Positions 29,259-41,275 of a stretch of DNA of 64,000 nucleotides are shown here, piece after piece. The notes beneath the pieces are model-generated. The model did not search any database. It was not told the origin of the DNA and worked only from the letters and a program-made list of their open reading frames with translations. A program made the translations under genes and the position numbers. Source of the DNA: Urechis unicinctus (taxonomy: Eukaryota; Annelida; Polychaeta; Xenopneusta; Urechidae); NCBI GenBank assembly GCA_034190875.2, contig CM067356.1, positions 27,778,220 through 27,842,219 of the forward strand. The letters run 5' to 3'. The stretch's first letter is position 1; every line of letters begins with the position of its first letter.

Positions 29259-29780
29259 ATAAATAGTATTGCAAGTAGCGGTACGCAAAATATCGAGGAA
29301 TATAATTGCCCATTCAATATACAGCGACTTTCAACAGATGTTTTGCCAGCAATACGACATTTCGGTTTTTTTTGCATTCATACTCCTGTCAATCTATGTT
29401 ATTATACAGATGATATATGCAGTGTCGCACCCGTCACATCGTAGTAGGGCAATTATGCCAGCTATAACGTAACTGACAAAAAGGTGAAGGTCGATTTCTA
29501 TTATTTATCCGTACAAAAGAAGGTTTGCTGCGCACGTAAGCTGTACTTAAATTGTGGGTACGTGTTAAATGTATTGCATCTTGTTTTCAACGCGGCAAAA
29601 TGTCGAACATTCGCTTATATTTTCCTATCGCTCCTTACCCTGTTAAGTAACTGCACGTGGGAAGCTATTAACATTGCGGCCAATCTTTCACGTTATGTTT
29701 CCTTTTACGCTACTAAGCTAGGAATTAAATATGGCTCGACTTCATGTAAAAGAGTAATTTATATGACAAGCAGTTAATAG
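29259..29780 (+). pseudogene. Second decayed LINE reverse transcriptase fragment
   Basis: One plus-strand frame is open from 29259 to 29777 apart from two adjacent TAG codons at 29442-29447. In order it reads CPFNIQRLSTDV (from 29307), HTPVNLCYYTDDIC with the catalytic YADD written YTDD (29403-29414), VAPVTS, and later VFNAAKCRT (about 29583). These correspond to the FN-Y-D-LS, VNHLxYADDI, APS and FNxxKS blocks of LINE reverse transcriptases. The gap between YTDD and FNAAK is about 30 residues longer than usual. The two catalytic Asp residues are kept but the frame is broken. It runs opposite to the remnant at 14760-15815 and differs from it in sequence, so it is a separate insertion. Clade uncertain. 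Confidence 0.65.
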
Positions 29781-32700
29781 GCAGCTTAGAGAAGTCTAGC
29801 AGCAGCTGACTTGGAGATCATCAAACTAAATGTTAAATGACCTTACTAAATTCTTGGAGATAACTGTCGCTGAAAAGCTTTCGAAACTTTGCCTTCGCAA
29901 TGCTTCGCAAACTCATTCACCTCGTCAGCCGTGCAAAATGGAACACGATGGGGCACATAGAACGGTAGATTTTACTACCACTACATCTGTAGCTCGAATT
30001 TTGGAGGCAATAATCTGAGATTATCACGCTAATATCCATACAAATATACAGAAACATGATGGACAACAATACTACCAGTGAATATTGTCAGATAGTTGCG
30101 CCAAGAAGTATGTCGTTGTAAGCAGCATAAGGTTCTTTCAGGTGAAAACATTCTTTCTTTTCCGATCTGATTAGTTTCTACCATTAATGGGGCCTTTAAC
30201 CTAAGCACTGTCTTATACCGCCTATTTATTATTAAGCCTATTACTGAGTTGAAGTCAATGATAACACCATTGTAAAAAAATACACAAATGCCCGTTTCAT
30301 TAGTCAACTGCTAAATTCCAATATTGGCGCATTATTTATTGGCTATGTATGAAGAGTTGAATTTCATAATCATTTAACTTCCATTATTCGCTTTATTGTC
30401 TCCACCGAAATGAAAGGAAAGTATATATAAATGACAGATTTACTACTAATCTAAATTCTAGATATAGAATGGAGCGTTAGTATTGTTATTATTGCAAAGG
30501 TTTCCTGGATAGCCGTGCATTTTTTTACGTTTCATGACATATGACTTGCAGAAATAAAATATGTCATTCTTTCTCCAAGCATCGTGAACAATTGTAATTG
30601 ATGGTTAGTTTGTTCATTTCCTCGTAGGATAAAGCCCTATGCATTTAAATCGACAACATGTGATCACATATTCTTATCAAAACGTAGGTAATAAAAATCC
30701 TAAACGTAACCACACGACCAGTTGGTAACGCGTGTGTAACATATATACCCAGGAAATAATCTCACCAGTGTGCGATCTCGATTGGCTTGAGTTAATACAT
30801 ATCAAGACGAATCAGTAGGTATGAATATAAAATCAGCCAGACATAATCAATACCATTAGCAGATCACATTAAGTATTTTAAAAAAGGCCAATAACCTAAC
30901 CACACAGGCTTTTTTGAAATATTTTGCACCGCAATTGAAAGGCCTTTCACCATGTGAACAAATTGCTGAGGCTCGGTAATGGCAATTTAAAGCTGCCTAC
31001 GGGCAGGATAGCAACAGAGAACATATCACATTTATTACAGAGATACACGAAGTAGGCTATCTTGCCTATATGGGTGTAATAAAGAAGCATAAGCAACAAC
31101 TTAACATAGTATTGAGATTAAACATCTACAGCAATTTATTACCACTACCAAAACTACGCGAGACTACTGTTGACATATCTATTGCCACTAAGGCAGACGG
31201 TGTTTGGTTACAAGTACAACGTTGAGTTTCGAACTTTCTTCTGTCTGTCCCGAGGTTTCTTTCACTAGAAAATCGCACAATGCAGGCATGTACCGCTTGC
31301 AGAATAACCTAGTAATCTTAAAGTGAAAGATATATTTCTTCGCGGCAGTTCGCAAACTTTCCAGCCGTCAATAAGAATTGGGGTTCGATTGTTGGCATCA
31401 ATGAGACCGGGTAATCATGACGTTTTCCGCTTGTAAGTATTTGCTTTTTATGCATCTTATTGAAGGATAAAGCCCATTAAAAAGCCTAACAGACAGCAGT
31501 ATTTGCCAAATCCTTCAGCAATTAAACAGCCCGTAGAATTAATTAATTAATTATTATTTTACTTTGATCTAATGTTCTGTTTTCATTTGTTATGAAAACA
31601 TTTCATTGTGTCTTATCCTGCAGAAGCGATGGCTGTTTCACGATTCCTGTTAAGTGTGATTGTATTGGTCATCAAACAGTGGCATCACAAAAATACCCGA
31701 TGAAGCTGCAAGGAGTAGCAAAACGTGTTGTTATAGTTTATTTCATATCTCTATATTATGCTACGCGCTTTTTACATGAAGTGACACTAATATCAACGCA
31801 TTACAGGTAGTTAGGTGAAACGCTATAAATAATACACTGCAAGTATTCAAATGCTGGTCACCTCTGATATCGCATGCGACAGCATGGATTTCCAATGTAT
31901 GTATACGTTAAGGCCATGATCGTTTTGCAGGCACGCGCTGAGCGGGACGGATTCCCCATGATTAGCTTCCTCCCAAGCCTGTCTACTCCCGCAGCCAGCC
32001 CCACCAATGACTAGCCTTGTCGGGACTTAGTTGGAAATGAGCAGCAATCCGGTCAGCTATCCAAACGTTATCAACAGGGATTGTCCCTGGCGTTTGCATA
32101 GAGCTGGTGTGTGTTCATGGGGGTAATTACTATTTATTTGACAACAATAGACTCTATCGACCTCCTTAGCTTGGGAAGATTTGCTGTTACGCAGTCAGGA
32201 TATTCTTCCTTCCATACTAGTCTGCTTGCTTTGTCCCTAGCGCAACTGCCAATTAAATTTAAGCTTCGGCTTTAATGGGAACGGCAATGATCTAATCCTA
32301 GTGTGCATTTCTGTCTGTGAACCAACTGACCCACGCCAAGTGCTCGGTAAATGCCATATTGAGTATATACTGCTTGAGAGATTGTTTGCCAAAGTTTCCC
32401 TCCAATGGCACATAATGTCTGACCTCGATAGCCGCAACAAAGTTGATCACAGGTATTGGTCAGAAACACTGCAGATATTTTAGCAGCGTGCTTTGCATTC
32501 GCCGCTAACAACGCATACTAAACCGGTCACGTGGAATCGTGTGATCTGAATCGATATTAGAATGCGTCTATGTATCATGGCAAATACAGCGCATGTTTTT
32601 TTTATTCAACTACGGCCAAGCATCGATGACTAAGATCATCCAATCATTCACTATATATCACTATTTGAGGACATTTCTGTAACTGACATCTGTGCGAAGC

Positions 32701-35700
32701 TTAATCGGTTCTTCAATGGAAATAAAATTCATGAGCTGTGGTTATTATTTTTTTTTCATTTACTGGGCGTATTGAATCTGTTCATGATCCTCAAGGTAAG
32801 TTACCGTGATGATTGTCCCTCATTGATCTATTCTATGTGCGGAGTTGTATTGCATGATAAATGACTATATTTCTAAATAGTTCATAATCACTTAATTGAT
32901 ATCATTTAGAGCACCATGTTCAGTTTAATCAGGTAGAAGTATTTTATGCAGTCCATCTCTAGGGTATGCCTATTGTCATTCAACGTGACGGATGATTTTA
33001 TCGAGACGAAATGTCTCTCGAGAGTCGTTGCTTCACTAATTACTAAGTTCCTATAATCAGATCTTTGTAAGCCATGCACCGTTTTCTAACTAGGTCCTAG
33101 TTGAATTACTAGAAGCTGAATTATCCTCTTCAACCAATATGAGGATTTCAAGATTGGGTTTCGTTATGGCATGTCAGTCGATATTGGTCTACAGCTCACT
33201 CTTGTATATCAGTTCAATCAAACCATCAATTCATGTAATTGAATCATGGTCTTTTGATGCCTCCAGATAGGCGCAGTTTGCATTTGCTCTTGATTGGATC
33301 AATGCATACATTATAGAGTAGGTTCAGGATGCGAATTACTTTTGTCTGTGTTAGCTATTGTTATGTACAAGTGGCTATCCTTGCGTTTGAACAGCCTCTT
33401 AATTTTGACGTATTTGTATCTAACGCCAGTATTACAAGTAAGTACTGCATTAATTAGCGTTCGTGATATCCGATGCCATGTAAATACCTCGCCCTAATGT
33501 GAATGTGCGGAGGATTACTGGAGCTGAGGCATTGTGCCGCTACTGTATTCGTAAGTGCTACGGTTATCAATGTCTTCGGGCTAATTGATGGAATCGACCA
33601 ACTCATGAATGCTTTCGCTATAGCTCACTGATGGTTGCCGTAATTTTTGCCGGGTACTAGTACTACCAGCTTGCCACAAGCCGGGGGCGTGGAGCATATT
33701 GGCTGTACGATTTGAAAAAAAGATAATTTTATGCACTTCGATATGCTGCCAGAATAGTTGCCGATGATCGAACGGTTGGACGCGTCATATACAGTTTAAA
33801 CCAATGTCAAAAAGGCTCAATAATAGTTATTATGGTCATCCAATTATTGCGATGAGAGACGTGTATGTGATACGTATAGTTTATTGGCCAATGTACGATA
33901 GATGGATAATTATCAAACTCTTGTCGTCCCAGGAAGCCCATTGTCTTCATGACGACCCAATACGACAGACAGTTGATTGGCAGGAAGATGGAACTTGATG
34001 CAAGGAATAAAGAACCTCAGATTCTCATTGATGTGTTTGCAGTATATTCTGATAGGACTAAAGGAATATTACATTTTTAAGAGAGCTAAGAAATGGTATT
34101 TAAAAGGGCATTCTTATATAATGAACTGGATAACCGGGATGACACACTGGCTGATACATTTTAAGAAAATTTGTTACGGAACTCCAACCGGGCAGAACCC
34201 TCACATGCAATTTGCCAAAAATCATCTGACTGACCGTTGAGACACGGCTCTCAGGTTCGCAGAAACACCCTGAAGCATTGGTGTGCTCCATCTGCCTGGC
34301 TGGGATAAAGATTTCATTTTCTGTTTAAATGCACAGTCAGCACATAAATCCCCGCGTTAGCTGCTCCTTAATCATCTTCTCATGTGAACATAGTAATACG
34401 GAAGCATTGGCAGAATTACTTTTGAACAACAACGACAGAATATTAGAAGCAGGTGAAGACTCACGCAGTCAGATATTGTTGGCGATTTATACACATGCAT
34501 AGTAGAACAAACCAAGATTTGTTTTTGGTATACCAATGTCAAAATAAATTGCACTTGATTTACTTGTTTGCGGTGTTATATTGGAAGGCACACGTTTTAA
34601 GAAAATTCTATTCGACTTTCAAAACAGTTTGATTTGCACAAGACATGATATATCTATTCCATATGTCGGAGGCATAGCTCATATTTGATGTGTAACTCAT
34701 AACAAAGGTTACCTACAGGCTGCAGTGTGAAACGCTGTTAGGTGTTGGTTTCCGAACATGTACGCTTACAGTGGGAATCGTTCAGGCTGCTCTATTATTG
34801 TTTTACACAAAGAAGTCAACAACATGATATTACGGGCGAAGTTTACATCCCAAAACAGGCGCCATAAAGGAAAAACTTGAGTAATGAGTCGGTGTCATGA
34901 ATGTGGTAGGATCTTGTTTCCACACCTATTCAACATCATTATTTGCAAGCCACAAACCGGACAAACCCCCTTGTATTAGAAACTGTTTGCACAAATTATG
35001 CGATTGGGTCTTACGCATTGTCAAATGTGAAGGAAAGAATCAATTCAAGTTCCAATTAAAAAACGTTTGTCGGTTGATGTGCACATCAGCTTATCAAGTA
35101 ACCGGGAATAGGCTGATTCAATATATAAAAGCAAACCAGATAAGATATATTACCGAGGCCATACAATCACTAAATCAAAGTTTAATGATTCCATTTTATT
35201 GTGTTTCGTCATGAGATGACGATTATTGACGTTGGTTTACAGCTATGGTCAGACCAACCAGGGTCGTGAATCTAAATGCAGAGACATTGATGTACTTTGT
35301 GGCACATACACAGCCATATATAAAGACCACATTTATTACTATTTCTGCAGTAGTAAGTGCCACATGTGATCAACATATGCCACGTATCGGTCGGCACTGC
35401 TTTGCGGAAACCCTACATCATTTGTGATAATTTAAACGTTGCATGGTGTGCGTTACCAACAATAAATCTCAACAAACTTGCTATCTTTTCATAGGGCAAG
35501 GATACCGCTCCCAGATATGCCTTGATTATGGACCCTCGAGGGCGTACTTATAAAGATACCTATTGTTTGTGTCATTACCCACGCAGTGCGTTTACTTGCT
35601 ACATATATGCTAATAGTATCACTACACCTGTGTAGAAAACATTACAATTAACTCACCAAACAAATATTGCCATTTCATTCTATATCGAATCCTGTGGGAC

Positions 35701-36573
35701 ATTACATGTTCAGTCGGTTTAGTGAAGTGGTTTCAAATACTGTATGCCAAAAATCAGCCAGGAAAATGAATTGTGAAGGGGAATTTCAAAGCAGATACAA
35801 AGGCCAGCAGGGTATCAATTGCTTTTCATTTGTTTTTATCAATCGTTATGAAATATTCGCTAGGCTCTGTTTGGAACAGCCAATTTAATCGAGGTTACAT
35901 TAACCTTGATGTAAGATTGACATATTGTTCAACAGCAAGCAAAAAATTGTCATTGATCTCTATACTTCGATACACTTGCATAATCTACAGTGAACAAAAA
36001 GCTGTAGAACCTGAGCTTCGGTCACTGTGTTTAACCCATTCCGTTCAACGTGCAGGGTTTGTGATTAGCACTGTCTCTCGTCATATGATGATCTTGCAGT
36101 GTCCAGCCATTCGCTATTTAATAAGAATAAAAGCAAATAAATGCTTTCATCCAGTGTGACAACATTCGAAAATATTTAATGTCCTAATGGCATAGGATAT
36201 TACTAATATTCCCACGTAGCTTCGGAGATCAAGCATATGCTGCTGACGTTATGCGCGCACTTTTTGTCACCTTTATCCTAAATGTAAGCACAATAAATAC
36301 GCAGCATTTGCATCTGCACGGAATCGAAAGCATTTCACAGCGGAAGAGTTGTTTTCTGGAAACTAAATTTCCCATAGTTGATCAAGGCATTTCTGGTATT
36401 ATGCAGCAGCAAACGACAGTTGCTAGTGAATTTGTCGAATTCCTGTAAACCAAAACAACTGAATAATACAGAGGCCAAAATCAATGCATACATACCATGT
36501 TATGCGCTTAAGTACTCTGGATAGTGTAAGGGCTGCCCAACATTGGTAATCCGCAGCCGCAGAAGCACTATAG
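29781..36573. other. Unassigned stretch, about 6.8 kb
   Basis: No gene recognised. The part at about 31930-32110 is somewhat richer in G+C than its surroundings but gives no convincing protein. Open frames at 34897-35214 (105 codons) and 35773-36159 (128 codons) match no family I know and are within chance length. A short TTAA/TAAT run at about 31537-31556 is the only simple repeat. Confidence 0.45.
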
Positions 36574-36746
36574 TCATTATGATTACCATTATCATCATAA
36601 TCATAGTCATCATTATCATAATAATTATCATCATAATCATTATCATCATCATTACCTACATCATCCTCACCTGCATTGTTATCATCATCACTATTATCAA
36701 CATCATCATCGTCATCATCATCGTCATCAGCAGCAGCATCATCAAT
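36574..36746. repeat. Imperfect (ATC/ATT)n trinucleotide tract
   Basis: About 170 bp built from CAT, TAT, CGT and CAG triplets with frequent point changes. One minus-strand frame reads a long Asp/Asn run with an Ala-rich end (from 36746), part of a 116-codon open frame at 36423-36773. No reverse-transcriptase motif flanks it, unlike the (TCA)n tract at 15165. An acidic low-complexity exon is conceivable, but the open frame is most simply a product of the repeat. Confidence 0.9.
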
Positions 36747-37094
36747 AGGTGTGTAATGTAGCAATCTGCTCATTTGGACACATGGGAGAACGAAATCTCA
36801 TCATTTGACATTTGTACCGATCATTTACTGCTTTGTTCTGCCAGGCTCGGCGATGCATTTCAATCTCATGTCCCTTGCTTGCGTTTATTAGAGGCCAGGA
36901 GTTTGATTAGATTCGGTACATCCCATATTCCAATGGGAAGTGTAAGTAAAATGACAGTTTCGATTTAATTGATCAATATTCGATAAACAAGGTAATGACT
37001 TACAAGGTGATACATGGCCGCTGCAATCGATCTTAAGACACTAGATGTGGCTGACAACAACTATCACTGCACATAGCTGTTAAGAATTGTCATT

Positions 37095-37215
37095 TAAATG
37101 TTATTAAACTCAGACGCCGTTAGCCGCATATCTATGAAATTGATGCATACAATAACATAACAGCCTTTTCGTATGTTTAGCTACCAGTGTTATCCATTAA
37201 TTTCCACTCAATATG
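37095..37215 (+). repeat. Diverged repeat pair II, copy 1
   Basis: Resembles 43785-43905 in the same orientation. Shared blocks in order are CCGTTAGCC, CATATCTATG, AATAACATA and CAGCTACCAGTG-like (TAGCTACCAGTG here), followed by CCATT. Similarity is about 70% with short indels. No coding frame is shared, and the origin is unknown. Confidence 0.65.
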
Positions 37216-38027
37216 CAATATGCCACCATTTCAACCCTGTGTGCAAGGCAGTAGCGTTAGAAATATGACATAGTTGAAGGAGGTAACATAACGCATCACT
37301 CATTCTGCCAAACTGGTAATCTTCAGGTTGGACAATGAGAAATATGTGAGAATCAAGCACAGAAATACAAACAATAATATTTGGTGAATAATACTGAAAA
37401 TGGAGCATTGAAATATATCTACAGATTTAATAAATGTGTCTCGACCCGATATATAATCCTTGAAATCGGGCATGGAAAGAAATGCTATTCATTATATCTA
37501 AACTATTCATTATTTGTAAACTACATCCAAAGGTCCTCGGTAACTATGAAATTTATAGCTATATTGTGTATATGATTAAGCATTAGAATGTTCAGAAAAT
37601 ATGTAGCGCTTACTGCTATGCACAATAAACTGACCTGAATTCGGTATTTATACAATCAATGTACCTGAGGTATTTCCTTTGGTAGCAGTGATATTGTAAA
37701 CTAACAGCTACCCGACAATGACCTCTTCTTGGCTTGCTGCTTCAACGCAATTCTACAATGATTATAAAACAACACCACCACAGGAGATTAACCTAACTCG
37801 GCTTCAATTTAGGCACCCAATGGGTACAGCGTAACTGCCATGTAAAAATATAAAATGGAAAAACTCTGCCCGTATACAATGTAAGATCAAATATTAAGTC
37901 ATTAGCGCTAGTGTGGTGCTAGTTTGGCAGTTTGAGCAATTCCAAGATATAAGGGTTAGAATACAGAACGATAACCCACCAACTGTAATTAGCACTTTAT
38001 CGATAATACTAAATCGTCGTTCGTCCT

Positions 38028-38546
38028 CTAATTATTATAAAGGCTTGTGTCAAATATTGTTAGTCGTAATTTACCAATGACTGAATGTCGAGCAGTTGTA
38101 GAATAATGCAAATGACTGGTAAATGACAGATCTTCTGCTTGAATTGCTTCACCACGGCAACATTCCGTCGTTAGCGATTTCAATTTCAGCACTGTCAATT
38201 TCGAGTACAGAGCGCATAAGCATGTGTCCATTGCCTTGCCATCTGGTGGTGTGGCGCAAATCGAAACCGGCATTTGTGATGAATAGTGATTTGTACACAT
38301 GATTTTGGAATTCCGTACTGTAAATACTCGTAGGATATGATTGATAGCTATCAGCCAATCAGCCAATGTGATGTGGAATGGGCCTACAAGGCAAATATGT
38401 TCAATGGCATGCCATTTTGACGGCGTCGTATACTTTACCATAAATGGATGATTTAAAACAGATGCACTGTGAAACATCATGAAGGAATCTCCCAAACAGA
38501 ATATTTGTAGCAGGTGTTCCAATCCAGAAAATGAGTTAGAGTACAA
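38028..38546 (-). CDS. 172-codon open frame of unknown function, probably a decayed element remnant
   Basis: The longest open frame in the window that is not a microsatellite. With about 62% A+T I estimate roughly 0.02 such frames of this length expected by chance across both strands. The start used is the first ATG (38546). It is Cys- and His-rich, has no signal peptide or clear membrane segment, and matches no family I know. Its upstream half lies in diverged repeat pair III, and the short stretch PSKWHAIE is kept in the partner copy at about 41078-41101, where the surrounding frame is broken. That stretch could be protein conservation or a slow-changing DNA block. It may be a fossil transposon frame rather than a host gene. 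Confidence 0.3.
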   Translation of the reverse strand: MYSNSFSGLEHLLQIFCLGDSFMMFHSASVLNHPFMVKYTTPSKWHAIEHICLVGPFHITLADWLIAINHILRVFTVRNSKIMCTNHYSSQMPVSICATPPDGKAMDTCLCALYSKLTVLKLKSLTTECCRGEAIQAEDLSFTSHLHYSTTARHSVIGKLRLTIFDTSLYNN

Positions 38547-38610
38547 CTTTCAGCTTACAAGCAATAACTTACACGGCTGGAACTGATTAGCTCTAGCAAC
38601 AAAGCTAGAC
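38130..38610 (+). repeat. Diverged repeat pair III, copy 1
   Basis: Resembles 40860-41275 in direct orientation. The clearest blocks are GGCCTACAAGGC (GGCCTGGAAGGC in the partner), GTTCAATGGC, TGCCATTTTGACGG, ACATCAT, GAGTACA and TTCAGCTTAC. Identity is about 85% in the best 40 bp and about 60-65% elsewhere, with indels. The pair encloses AT tracts 4 and 5 and the hAT-like element. Terminal repeats of an old larger element are possible, but I found no supporting signals. Confidence 0.7.
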
Positions 38611-39167
38611 TAGTTGGAGCTACTAGTTGGTTTGGGGAGACATTTATGTAGAAGCTACGAATGAACACCAGGTGGTATTTATAAGTGAGAATGATATGTT
38701 AACAGGTCTGTAGTGCACTAGGCTGCATAAGATTATGCTGCTATGTGTTAGTGCTTACAGCTTGATGAACACCAGGTGAAGGCGCGGTGATTCATTTAAG
38801 TTCATTATAATCAACCAGCATCGCGTCAGCAAACCATTTCTAGAAGCTGCTAGGCTTTACACCCTGTTAAACGGAAATGGCTAAGTAATGAAGCCTTCGA
38901 CTATATTGATCTAGGTCTTCCCAACGCAGTCAAAATAATCTCTTTTAAGTATTCAGGCTGTTGAATCGTGTAGTGTACTACAATTTGAGCTTTAACTCGC
39001 CATGGATCGCCAATCAGGATGCCAGGTAATTAGCATGGATAACATATGGACGAAGCCGAGCGTTAATGTGTTCACGACAGACAGTCTATTCATGCGGCCT
39101 AATCATAGGTAACATTTCAATGAGAACCGACCAAGTGCTAACCTGGTTTAAAAAATGCAAAAGAATC

Positions 39168-39441
<274 letters not shown>

Positions 39442-40243
39442 CAGGGTTCTCCGCTTTTTGTCATTAAGCGTCGCTGGCATATACTTTTGGTCCTCGAAAC
39501 CTTCATCAAAGTCATAAATAAGCCGCTATCTCTCAAATACAGCGCTATATATTTTGAACTCCATCCGAAATACGCTTTGGTATCATTCTGTGCCTAATTA
39601 GCCGGGGTGGTTGTAGAGCGCGTCATGTAGTAAGCGTGGCTGAGACCGCCGCGATTACTCTCATCTCGACTTTGAAGGTCGTTATCAGAACGAAGCTCGA
39701 AAACACGCATATTTGCCCTGACCCCCCGTTATGACTTCGCGCCTTTGGCGCTCGTGGCTGCGTGCCTTCGGCACTTGCCGCTCCGCGATCGGTAATGTAA
39801 TTTTCAGGTTTTTTTTGAAACAGGCCACTTTCATCCCTGATTAATTTTACTTTGCTCTGTAAACATGTCTAAGAAAATCTGTGAAACGCCCTGCTGGGCT
39901 TATGGATCACTTTGTGATAAAAACTGGCTCATCAAAAAGTGCTGAACCCTCAGCAGACCAAGGAAAGTGGTTCTGTAAATGACACTTTGTGATTGTTTAG
40001 GATGTGAGTGTTTTTGATTAGAAATGGACAATAAAAGCTGATAATTTTAGTATTTTTGCTTATATTGTTAAAATAAATTACCCAAAGGTACTTGGTAAAG
40101 AAGACATTAAAATGCAGGAAATGAGGTCTACAAATACTGATTTAAAAAAAAAGTCGCTACACGGAAGGGGGTACCCCCCCCTCCCGTACCCACCCCCCCG
40201 TCATATGCCCCTACTCCTTAAATTCGTTCTGCCGAGAACCCTA
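39442..40243. mobile_element. Non-autonomous hAT-like DNA transposon (about 802 bp)
   Basis: The left end reads CAGGGTTCTCCG. The reverse complement of the right end reads TAGGGTTCTCGG. Without gaps, about 17 of the first 29 positions agree, including AGGGTTCTC and a later TTAAG. CAGGG termini with GTTCTC are typical of hAT (Charlie-like) elements, which make 8 bp target duplications. The flanks TATATATT and TATAAATA agree at 6 of 8, but AT-rich flanks make that weak. The element sits inside an (AT)n array, which gives clean junctions. It is too short for a transposase, and its interior has only broken frames. It contains two small hairpins near 39739-39774 and a GGGGGTACCCCC palindrome at 40167-40178. 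Confidence 0.7.
39739..39774 (+). other. Two tandem 13-nt hairpins inside the hAT-like element
   Basis: GCGCC-TTT-GGCGC at 39739-39751 and GTGCC-TTC-GGCAC at 39762-39774 are perfect five-base-pair stems with three-base loops, spaced 23 bases apart. Both are followed by similar sequence (TCGTGGCTGC and TTGCCGCTCC), so they look like a diverged two-copy tandem unit. They are the most GC-rich stretch in the element. Confidence 0.75.
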
Positions 40244-40452
<209 letters not shown>

Positions 40453-40859
40453 ATGTAAGGTCTAATACGTTAGAGATAATACGTTCCACATGCTATTGTT
40501 AGCGCAAGATTAACAGCCTGTCGATCACTTGGCTAGGGTTCTAAGCATACTCCTCATAAGTATTTCGTAACAAATTTGTCGCTAACCAGTCGGCGCTGAT
40601 TGAACCGAGGTTCGTTTATAATAAGACACAATATAGATGGCATTCCCAAAATTTAATCCAGTAACGGTTGGCATTGGCAGATAAGCCTTGCCACGATGAC
40701 ATTCCCAGGCGCTACTTCCCGATTTGTTGTTTAACAGACCCTGATTTCTCAATAGGCCCTTTACATTCTTTATCACATTACTTTTCATCGCACGTAGAGA
40801 CGCCCCATAAACGTGTTCGCCATTACTTAGCCATTCGTCCAAGAATTGAACACAATATC

Positions 40860-41275
40860 ACCTTGGGAAATTATTCCTGTAGCAAATTCCCGTAATGTGA
40901 TAACTATTTGTAGCAATGCACCAGATATACGTCTCAGACGGAAATGCTCTACTTGCCACTCTGCTGTCGTTTAGCAACAAATATTCCTTCAACCAGCGTT
41001 TTGCAGCTAGAAAATGAAACAGACATTCGGTATTAAAACATAAATTAAGATTCTTAATCAGGCCTGGAAGGCGAACACGTTCAATGGCGTGCCATTTTGA
41101 CGGTGCTGTACTCCTTAACATATATCGCTAGGCTTTCCAAATAGAGAGGTGCTCAGTGATACATCATAAAACAACAGCCAATACAAAATATTCGAATACG
41201 GAAAATAACTGGGAGTACATCCTTCAGCTTACCGGCAATAAATTACCGAGCTGGTACGCATTAGTTAGAGAAACC
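40860..41275 (+). repeat. Diverged repeat pair III, copy 2
   Basis: The partner of 38130-38610. The best block is 41060-41105, where the GTTCAATGGC and TGCCATTTTGACGG words are kept. On the minus strand this gives PSKWHAIE in a frame (40858-41121) that is interrupted just upstream, so no intact protein is shared. Confidence 0.7.

Noticed and set aside
35773-36159. A 128-codon plus-strand open frame
   Set aside because: Within chance length, no motif, and overlapped by another frame of similar quality.
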